From positions 1 to 7,043 of the forward strand of contig CAMFPJ010000075.1 in assembly GCA_945971755.1 (NCBI GenBank): DNA of 7,043 nt, given 5' to 3'. Positions 1-5,228 of the stretch are shown piece after piece. Origin of the DNA: an uncultured Clostridia bacterium. GTDB lineage: Bacteria; Bacillota; Clostridia; Oscillospirales; Acutalibacteraceae. The notes beneath the pieces were generated by a model. It was not told where the DNA came from. It did no database searches and saw only the letters and a program-made list of their open reading frames with translations. A program made the translations under genes and the position numbers. How positions within the stretch are numbered: position 1 is the first letter of the stretch; each line of letters starts with the position of its first letter.

Positions 1-39
1 TAAGAGACAGCAATATAATTTTGTAATTTACAAGTATAT

Positions 40-73
40 AAAAAAGACGTGTACGAATTTCCGCACACGTCTT
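40..73 (-). terminator. Rho-independent terminator after tsf
   Basis: Positions 44-52 and 65-73 are perfect inverted complements (AAGACGTGT / ACACGTCTT). Three further pairs inside (53-55 with 62-64, one a G-U wobble) give a 12-bp stem with a 6-nt loop at 56-61. Read on the minus strand, the stem runs straight into six T residues (45-40). It begins 13 nt past the tsf stop codon, the expected position and orientation for ending the rpsB-tsf transcript. The sequence beyond it (39-1) shows no gene start. Confidence 0.93.
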
Positions 74-86
74 AAAGATTGAAAAA

Positions 87-1187
87 TTATTTAATCATGC
101 TTGCGATTTCAGCAGCAAAGTCTTCCTGCTTCTTCTCAATGCCTTCGCCCTTTGCAAGACGAACGAATGAAGTTGCTTTAATTTCAGCGCCGAGTGATTT
201 AGCAACAGAATTTACATATCCGCCAACCGTACCGTCAAAAAGGTCTGAACGAACGAAAGTCTGTTCCAAAAGACAAATTTCTTTAATCTGTTTAGAAATT
301 CTTCCCTGAACAAGTCCAACGAAGATTTTATTTTCAGAAATTTCAGATTTATGAGAAATAGCAATTTCTGCAAGTGTAGCATAAGCTTCTTTTGAAATGA
401 AGTTTACAAAATTCTTTCTCTGTTTCTGGTCAAGGCCCTCATAAACAGCTGTATCTTCAGCACTCCACTTGCCTGCTTTAGCCTCATCAATAAGGCTGTT
501 AAGAATCGGAACCGGAAGTGAATCAGGTTTATTAAGAGCACTATCAATTGTGATAGCCTTCATCTTTGCAAGCTCATCTTCGGAAATTTCATCTTGGCTC
601 AAATACTCAGGGCTCATTGCTGCAACTTGCATAGCAATATTTTTACCCATTTCTGCGAATTCCGGTTTTGCTGCTATTGCATCATCTGTATCAAACGCAA
701 CTAAAACACCTACCGTACCGCCTGCGTGAATATAAGTTGCAACGTGACCTTCAACACGAGTAAAGCGGCGAACTTTCATATTTTCACGAAGAGCAAGGAA
801 AACCTCCTGGACTGCTTCTTCAACTGTGCCGTTGCCGTCTGCAATCTTTGTAGCAAGAAGTGCTTCAACATCAGCCGGATTTGTTTCAACAACTGTTTTA
901 ACAACAGAATTTGCAAGGTTAACAAAAGGCTCACCTTTTGCAACGAAATCTGTTTCGCAGTTAATCTCAACAAGTGCACCGCACTTATCATTACTGTAAG
1001 CAGCAACAACACCCTCAGCGGCAACTCTGCTTGCTTTTTTAGCGGCTGATGCAAGACCTTTTTCTCTTAAAATATCAATAGCCTTGTCCATGTCACCGTC
1101 TGACTCAACAAGAGCTTTTTTACAATCCATCATACCAACGCCTGTCTTCTCGCGAAGAGCTTGTACGTCTTTTGCTGTAAATGCCAT
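87..1187 (-). CDS. tsf: Elongation factor Ts (EF-Ts) with an internal insertion
   Basis: EF-Ts is the cytoplasmic guanine-nucleotide exchange factor that releases GDP from EF-Tu during translation elongation. The N-terminal UBA-like module is clear at residues 1-55 (LREKTGVGMMDCKKAL at 11-26). The core carries the signature CETDFVAK (77-84), whose D80-F81 contacts EF-Tu in the family. The family C-terminus is also present (KEICLLEQTFV at 302-312, GEGIEKKQEDFAAE at 347-360). The protein is 366 residues, whereas B. subtilis EF-Ts is about 293 and E. coli 283. The excess is mostly a block at about residues 221-286, inserted before GLVQGRISKQIKEICLLEQ. The reading frame is intact on both sides. 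The ATG has GGAGG at 1196-1200 with 8-nt spacing. The gene lies 67 nt after rpsB, its usual partner, and is closed by a terminator. The identity is firm; the role of the insertion is unknown. Confidence 0.97.
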   Translation of the reverse strand: MAFTAKDVQALREKTGVGMMDCKKALVESDGDMDKAIDILREKGLASAAKKASRVAAEGVVAAYSNDKCGALVEINCETDFVAKGEPFVNLANSVVKTVVETNPADVEALLATKIADGNGTVEEAVQEVFLALRENMKVRRFTRVEGHVATYIHAGGTVGVLVAFDTDDAIAAKPEFAEMGKNIAMQVAAMSPEYLSQDEISEDELAKMKAITIDSALNKPDSLPVPILNSLIDEAKAGKWSAEDTAVYEGLDQKQRKNFVNFISKEAYATLAEIAISHKSEISENKIFVGLVQGRISKQIKEICLLEQTFVRSDLFDGTVGGYVNSVAKSLGAEIKATSFVRLAKGEGIEKKQEDFAAEIASMIK

Positions 1188-1215
1188 AATTATTACCTCC
1201 GTTTTTATTAAAAGT

Positions 1216-1245
1216 TTAGCCCGTAACGAGTGTGAAACGGGCTAA
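1216..1245 (-). promoter_or_regulatory. rpsB-tsf intergenic hairpin (possible attenuator)
   Basis: Positions 1216-1224 and 1237-1245 are perfect 9-bp inverted complements (TTAGCCCGT / ACGGGCTAA) around a 12-nt loop, in the 67-nt gap between the rpsB stop and the tsf start. On the minus strand the stem is followed by AC and then only four T residues. It is therefore weaker than the terminator after tsf and unlikely to stop all transcription. An inference is that it lowers tsf transcription relative to rpsB, or is an RNA processing or 3'-protecting structure. It ends 16 nt before the tsf Shine-Dalgarno sequence at 1200, so it does not mask that site. Confidence 0.6.
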
Positions 1246-1254
1246 TTATATTTA

Positions 1255-1998
1255 TTATTCAGCAGCTTCAGTTTCTTCTGATTCTACTGCTTCTTCCTCA
1301 GCTGCTGCGCCTGCTTCGCCCTGTCTGCCTTCGATAACAGCATCAGCCATAGCACCGGCAATAAGTTTTACAGCGCGGATAGCGTCATCGTTACCCGGGA
1401 TAACGTAGTCAACGTCATCAGGGTCGCAGTTTGTGTCAACAATAGCGATAACCGGAATACCGAGTTTCTTTGCTTCAAGAACAGCAATCTTCTCTTTTCT
1501 GGGGTCAACAATGAATAATGCAGCAGGCTGTCTCTTCATTTCTGTGATACCGCCAATGAACTTTTCGAGTTTCTCGATTTCAAGTTCATATTTTGCAACT
1601 TCTTTCTTGGGAAGAAGATCAAAAGTTCCGTCTTCCTGCATTGCTTTAAGCTGAGCAAGTCTCTTAATTCTCTGCTTAATAGTTGTGAAGTTTGTGAGCA
1701 TACCGCCGAGCCAACGAGCGTTAACAAAAGGCATACCGCAACGGATAGCTTCTTCCTTAACGGAGCTCTGAGCCTGCTTCTTTGTGCCTACGAAAAGAAT
1801 TTCGTCGCCGTTTGCAGCGATTTCCTTAACTACGTCGTAAGCTTCCTCAAGCTTCTTAACTGTTTTCTGGAGATCGATAATGTAAATACCGTTTCTCTCT
1901 GTGAAAATGTACTCTGCCATTTTGGGGTTCCATCTTCTTGTCTGGTGACCGAAGTGAACACCTGCTTCGAGTAACTGTTTCATTGATACTACTGACAT
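1255..1998 (-). CDS. rpsB: 30S ribosomal protein uS2
   Basis: S2 is a late-assembling protein of the 30S ribosomal subunit, bound between head and body near S1 or its functional site. The 247-residue product covers the whole family. Visible blocks are the N-terminal LLEAGVHFGHQTRRWNPKM (9-27), FVGTKKQA (69-76), RWLGGMLTNF (95-104), the helical hairpin region at about 105-155, PAALFIVDPRKEKIAVLEA (158-176) and IPGNDDAIRA (200-209). It ends in an acidic Ala/Glu-rich tail from about residue 226, common in Gram-positive S2 and presumably disordered. The ATG at 1998 is supported by AAGGAGG at 2007-2013 with about 8-nt spacing, better than the internal Met at residue 6. A strong promoter and a roughly 95-nt leader lie just upstream. 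tsf follows after 67 nt, the usual bacterial pairing. Confidence 0.98.
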   Translation of the reverse strand: MSVVSMKQLLEAGVHFGHQTRRWNPKMAEYIFTERNGIYIIDLQKTVKKLEEAYDVVKEIAANGDEILFVGTKKQAQSSVKEEAIRCGMPFVNARWLGGMLTNFTTIKQRIKRLAQLKAMQEDGTFDLLPKKEVAKYELEIEKLEKFIGGITEMKRQPAALFIVDPRKEKIAVLEAKKLGIPVIAIVDTNCDPDDVDYVIPGNDDAIRAVKLIAGAMADAVIEGRQGEAGAAAEEEAVESEETEAAE

Positions 1999-2095
1999 AA
2001 TATTTTCCTCCTTATTTTATCCTCTGCACGGGTCAACTTCTGCTCGGGACACAGTAGTGCAATTCCGAACAAAATCGCCATACATGCGAATTGCT
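1999..2095 (-). promoter_or_regulatory. rpsB mRNA leader, candidate S2 autoregulatory element
   Basis: The predicted transcript starts near 2094-2095, six to seven bases after the -10 box, and reaches the rpsB ATG about 95 nt later. Its first seven bases (GCAATTC, 2094-2088) pair perfectly with GAATTGC (2065-2059), enclosing 22 nt. The 3' arm of this stem overlaps TGCAC (2061-2057), which can instead pair with GTGCA (2029-2025) nearer the ribosome binding site, so two exclusive folds can be drawn. Autogenous control of rpsB by S2 through its leader is established in gammaproteobacteria. Applying it here is inference, and I do not recognise a named leader family. No uORF of note is present. 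Confidence 0.5.
2021..2048 (-). repeat. Near-duplicate 12-mer in the rpsB leader
   Basis: On the minus strand CCCGAGCAGAAG (2048-2037) recurs as CCCGTGCAGAGG (2032-2021), with 10 of 12 bases identical and 4 nt between the copies. The second copy ends 7 nt before the AAGGAGG ribosome binding site. It could reflect two equivalent protein contacts or a chance similarity. No strong local hairpin is formed by either copy. Confidence 0.5.
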
Positions 2096-2100
2096 GAAAA

Positions 2101-2150
2101 ATTATAACACACTATACTTTCAAATGCAATAGTTTTTTGCCATTTTTTTT
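2101..2150 (-). promoter_or_regulatory. Sigma-A promoter of rpsB-tsf with UP-like A-tracts
   Basis: On the minus strand there is a -35 box TTGCAT (2129-2124), a 17-nt spacer and a consensus -10 TATAAT (2106-2101) preceded by TGT, an extended -10. Upstream of the -35 box are A6 (2138-2133) and A8 (2150-2143), with centres 11 nt apart at about -41 and -52. These fit the proximal and distal UP subsites that bind the RNA polymerase alpha C-terminal domains. Only three of six -35 bases match TTGACA; the perfect -10, TG extension and A-tracts compensate. The A8 tract overlaps the stop codon of the upstream DUF3006 gene. Predicted start of transcription is near 2094-2095. Confidence 0.85.
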
Positions 2151-2376
2151 AGCCGAAAATATCGTCCTGAAGGCTTAGAAGTTTTCTTTTTCGCTCTTCT
2201 TCAAGAGAAAAATCGTGTACGAACTCGCCATCTTCGTTCGGTATTAAAATATTACCCTCTTTTATATCACTCGGTAAAATGCTTAGCGGTACTTCATTAA
2301 AAGAACCGTCGGGAAATTCAATAACAGCCATTTTCTCTTCTAATCGGCTGACAGAATAGAAATTATTATTATTCAT
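2149..2376 (-). CDS. DUF3006 family small protein
   Basis: This 75-residue protein has no signal peptide or membrane segment and is probably cytosolic. It matches the DUF3006 pattern as I remember it: a short N-terminal beta region with the sense 'R.E...AVIEF.DG' (residues 10-24), VPLSILPSDIKEGNIL (29-44), then a charged helix with LEEERKRKLLSLQDDIF (58-74). The alternation of small beta strands suggests a compact barrel-like fold, but the function of the family is unknown. The ATG overlaps the last 8 nt of the preceding MBL gene, and GGTGA lies about 6 nt before it, so translation is probably coupled. I recall DUF3006 genes next to ComEC-like MBL genes in other Firmicutes, which fits a partnership. 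It is the last gene of its operon; no hairpin terminator follows, only A-tracts that belong to the rpsB promoter. Confidence 0.82.
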   Translation of the reverse strand: MNNNNFYSVSRLEEKMAVIEFPDGSFNEVPLSILPSDIKEGNILIPNEDGEFVHDFSLEEERKRKLLSLQDDIFG

Positions 2377-3367
2377 AAGTTTTCACCACTCCGGAACTGT
2401 TCATAACCGTAATTGTCTTACCATCACTTTTTGCGGAAATCAGTCCTGTTTGATACGTAATATAGGTATCAATATTTTTGTTGGTTAACGTATCAAGAGT
2501 TACTTCGTGCGGGTGACCGTAACTGTTAACCTTGCCGCAGGAAATAATCGCAATTTTCGGCGATACAGCTTCAATATAAGAAACTGATGTAGATGTTTTA
2601 CTGCCGTGATGACCTATTTTAATAATATCAGCAGACACGTCAGCACCGCTTTTGAGTATTGCTGATTCTACTTTCTTTTCAGCATCGCCTTGAAAAAGAA
2701 ATGAATTTTCGCCAAAAGTAATTTTTGTTACAACAGACATATTATTCATATTTTCATCTTGCTTAAGTGGTGCTAATACGGTACATTTTGCATCACCGAT
2801 ATTAAAAGTAAGACCCGGCTCAGCCGCAATAGCGTTTATGTTTTTTTCTTTTATGGTTGTTAAAAGAGTTTCATAAGCCTTTGTTGTTACCATATTTATA
2901 GAGCTGAGTCTTGGCATAATAATATTTGACACTTCATAATAGTTAAGAATGTCAGTAGCACAGCCCATGTGGTCATCATGCTGGTGAGTAATAATCAGAT
3001 AATCAATTTTAGTAATTCCTAAAGATTGTAAAACTTCTCTGATTGTATTTATTTCCGAAGGCGCTCCCGTGTCAATCATCAAAACCTTATCCTCATTACA
3101 CAGTATTGAACAGTCACTTTGGCCAACGTCAAGGTAATAAACTGCCAGATTATCAGAGGAAATATCCGGAGTTTTTTCAATAAGACCTGAATTCTGGTAC
3201 AAGTCACTCCAAGTAAGCTGATTATTATTGGAAGAATAATCGACAACTAATGCAAGGGCAACAACAAGAACAATTGTTAATATAGTTGCGGCAATACGTA
3301 ATTTATTTCTGTTATTCTTATAACCATTAAGATTTTTTCTTCCTCTTCTGTAAATTTCGTTTGCCAT
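2369..3367 (-). CDS. Membrane-anchored ComEC-like metallo-beta-lactamase-fold hydrolase
   Basis: This 332-residue protein resembles the C-terminal MBL domain of the competence protein ComEC/Rec2 but lacks the ComEC channel. The N-terminus is strongly basic (residues 7-24), then comes one hydrophobic segment at about 23-42, so the catalytic domain is probably outside the membrane, tethered by an uncleaved anchor. MBL motifs are complete: VYYLDVGQSDC (76-86), the metal-binding HxHxDH as H128-Q-H130-D-D132-H133, the GDAE loop with D228, IGHHGSKTSTS (251-261) and SYGHPH (282-287). In ComEC this domain is a metal-dependent nuclease for the non-transforming DNA strand; whether this stand-alone form cuts DNA, RNA or a small phosphoester is unknown. 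The ATG has GAGG at 3376-3379 with 8-nt spacing and sits 41 nt inside the end of the YgiQ gene. The DUF3006 gene overlaps its 3' end. Confidence 0.9.
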   Translation of the reverse strand: MANEIYRRGRKNLNGYKNNRNKLRIAATILTIVLVVALALVVDYSSNNNQLTWSDLYQNSGLIEKTPDISSDNLAVYYLDVGQSDCSILCNEDKVLMIDTGAPSEINTIREVLQSLGITKIDYLIITHQHDDHMGCATDILNYYEVSNIIMPRLSSINMVTTKAYETLLTTIKEKNINAIAAEPGLTFNIGDAKCTVLAPLKQDENMNNMSVVTKITFGENSFLFQGDAEKKVESAILKSGADVSADIIKIGHHGSKTSTSVSYIEAVSPKIAIISCGKVNSYGHPHEVTLDTLTNKNIDTYITYQTGLISAKSDGKTITVMNSSGVVKTYE

Positions 3368-5228
3368 TATTTACGCCTCGCTTGTTAGTGTAATGTTTAT
3401 TTGAGGAGGTCTGATACCTTAGTGCGTCTGAACCTTTTGGAGCAATTAAACATTTATCACCTCTGCCGATAAGGTCAGTTCTGCCGGTTCTTTTAAGCGC
3501 TTCAATAACAAGGTCATAATTTTTAGGATTAAAATACTGCATAATTGCACGCTGCATTGCTTTATCGTGTGGAGTTTTTGCAACATAGACAGACTCTAAT
3601 GTGTAAGGGTCCATTTCAGTGTAATACATTGCAGTAGAAATAGTACCGGGTGTGGGGTAAAAATCCTGTACCTGTTCCGGATGCAAATGTTCAGATTTTA
3701 TAAATTCTGCAAGTTCAACAGCATTTTTCAGTGTAGCACCGGGGTGCGATGACATAAGATAAGGCACTAAATACTGCTCTTTTCCGATTGATTTTGTATA
3801 GTTGAAATAACGCTTTGAAAACTGTTTGTAAGATTCAATATGCTGTTTACCCATTTTGTCAAGAACTGCAGCAGAGCAATGTTCCGGCGCAACCTTCAAT
3901 TGACCGCTTACGTGATATTCAACAAGCTCCTTGAAAAATTCGTCGTTTTTATCACACAGTAAGTAATCATAACGAATACCTGACCTAATAAAAACTTTTT
4001 TAACCTTTGGCAGATTACGAAGCTCGCGTAAAATTTCCAAATATTCTTCATGTGTTGAAATAAGGTTTTTGCAAGCAGTGGGTGCAAGGCATTTTTTACC
4101 TTTACAAAGACCGTGTTTCTCTTGGATATCGCAAGACGGTCTTCTAAAGTTAGCGGTAGGGCCGCCGACATCGTGAATATATCCCTTAAAACCGGGTAAA
4201 GTTGTTAAAAGCTTTGCCTCTTTGACAATTGATTCGCGGCTACGGCAAGTAACATATCTTCCTTGGTGAAATGCGATTGAGCAGAAATTGCAACCACCGA
4301 AACAGCCTCTGTTGTGAGTAATCGAAAATTCAACTTCAGAAAGTCCGGGAACTCCTCCATCCTTTTCATACATTGGGTGATAAGTTCTGACATAAGGCAA
4401 GTCATATATTTTATCAAGTTCCTCTGTTGTAAGAGGTTCCATGGGCTGATTTTGTATAAGCATCATTTTACCGTGACGCTGTTTTAACATTTTTCCTCTA
4501 ATGTGGTCTTGTTCGTCTTGTTGTAAGCGGCAGGAAACCGCATACTCTTTTTTAGATGCCAAAACATTTTCGAAAGAAGGACATTCTACCCCTCCGTAAG
4601 GCGTGTTTTGCACAGGAACAGCATAGCAAGTACCTTTAACATCGGTGATTTCAGATATATTCTCGCCGTTATTAAGCCTGCCTGCAATAATTTTTGTTTG
4701 CTTTTCACCCATACCAAATGAAATAAGATCAGCACCTGACTCAAACAAAATTGACGGATGAATTTTATCGTCCCAATAATCATAATGAGCAAAACGGCGA
4801 AGACTTGCTTCAAGTCCGCCGATAATAATTGGAATATCACCGAATATTTCACGGATTTTATGACAGTAAACAGTTACTGCTCTGTCGGGTCTGAGCCCTA
4901 TTTTTCCACCGGGTGAATAAGCGTCTGTGCTTCTTTTCCTTTTGGCTACCGTATAGTGTGCAACCATTGAATCAATGTTGCCGGAAGACACGAAAAATCC
5001 CAGCCTCGGTTTGCCAAAAACTGTAAAATCACTGTTTTTGTGCCAATCGGGCTGAGAAATAAAGCCTACTCTAAAGCCCTCATTTTCAAGGACTCTTGTT
5101 ATAATTGCAGGACCGAAAGTCGGGTGGTCAACGTAAGCATCGCCTGATACATATACAAAGTCAACCGAATCCCAACCTCTTTCCTTCATATCTTTATTTG
5201 AAACGGGTAAGAACGTTTTATTCAACAT
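3327..5228 (-). CDS. ygiQ: YgiQ family radical SAM protein
   Basis: This is a cytosolic radical SAM enzyme of the YgiQ (UPF0313) family, whose substrate is not established. Residues are numbered here from the upstream ATG at 5246. The N-terminal region has FLPVSNKDM and VSGDAYVDHPTFG (33-45), then GLEASLRRFAHYDYW (144-158). The radical SAM cluster motif is HNRGCFGGCNFC with C315, C319 and C322. A further cysteine group (372, 381, 386, 392) may bind metal. The DUF3362-like C-terminal part begins near QVQDFYPTPG (525-534). The ATG at 5228 is preferred, giving 633 residues: it follows AGAGAGGG (spacing short) and leaves only an 11-nt overlap with ftsK. The ATG at 5246 has no visible ribosome binding site. 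The protein ends in a lysine/arginine-rich tail, encoded where the next gene's start overlaps. Identity is firm; the exact start is less so. Confidence 0.95.
   Translation of the reverse strand: MLNKTFLPVSNKDMKERGWDSVDFVYVSGDAYVDHPTFGPAIITRVLENEGFRVGFISQPDWHKNSDFTVFGKPRLGFFVSSGNIDSMVAHYTVAKRKRSTDAYSPGGKIGLRPDRAVTVYCHKIREIFGDIPIIIGGLEASLRRFAHYDYWDDKIHPSILFESGADLISFGMGEKQTKIIAGRLNNGENISEITDVKGTCYAVPVQNTPYGGVECPSFENVLASKKEYAVSCRLQQDEQDHIRGKMLKQRHGKMMLIQNQPMEPLTTEELDKIYDLPYVRTYHPMYEKDGGVPGLSEVEFSITHNRGCFGGCNFCSIAFHQGRYVTCRSRESIVKEAKLLTTLPGFKGYIHDVGGPTANFRRPSCDIQEKHGLCKGKKCLAPTACKNLISTHEEYLEILRELRNLPKVKKVFIRSGIRYDYLLCDKNDEFFKELVEYHVSGQLKVAPEHCSAAVLDKMGKQHIESYKQFSKRYFNYTKSIGKEQYLVPYLMSSHPGATLKNAVELAEFIKSEHLHPEQVQDFYPTPGTISTAMYYTEMDPYTLESVYVAKTPHDKAMQRAIMQYFNPKNYDLVIEALKRTGRTDLIGRGDKCLIAPKGSDALRYQTSSNKHYTNKRGVNNGKRNLQKRKKKS
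3376..3379 (-). promoter_or_regulatory. Ribosome binding site of the MBL gene inside ygiQ
   Basis: GAGG on the minus strand lies 8 nt before the ATG at 3367, within the coding sequence of the YgiQ gene. It supports this start and a 41-nt overlap between the two reading frames, and implies that ribosomes finishing ygiQ cover the MBL initiation region. Confidence 0.6.

Noticed and set aside
79..1054. Open frames on the plus strand and in a second minus frame opposite or within tsf
   Set aside because: They overlap the intact, highly recognisable EF-Ts gene, lack ribosome binding sites and show low-complexity translations typical of shadow frames.
1981..1983. Internal Met at residue 6 as the S2 start
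   Set aside because: The first ATG has AAGGAGG with about 8-nt spacing, while the internal one would be 23 nt away from it.
2130..2150. A- and T-rich stretch after the DUF3006 stop as a terminator
   Set aside because: No inverted repeat accompanies it, and on the coding strand the runs are A rather than T. They fit an UP element for the rpsB promoter better.
3241..3310. Lipoprotein or cleavable signal peptide in the MBL protein
   Set aside because: No cysteine follows the hydrophobic segment in a lipobox and no clear signal peptidase I site is seen. An uncleaved N-terminal anchor is the simpler reading.
4050..4140. Cysteine cluster of YgiQ as evidence of a second domain fused to the protein
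   Set aside because: The cysteines lie within the region normally present in YgiQ proteins and the overall length is usual, so no fusion is needed.
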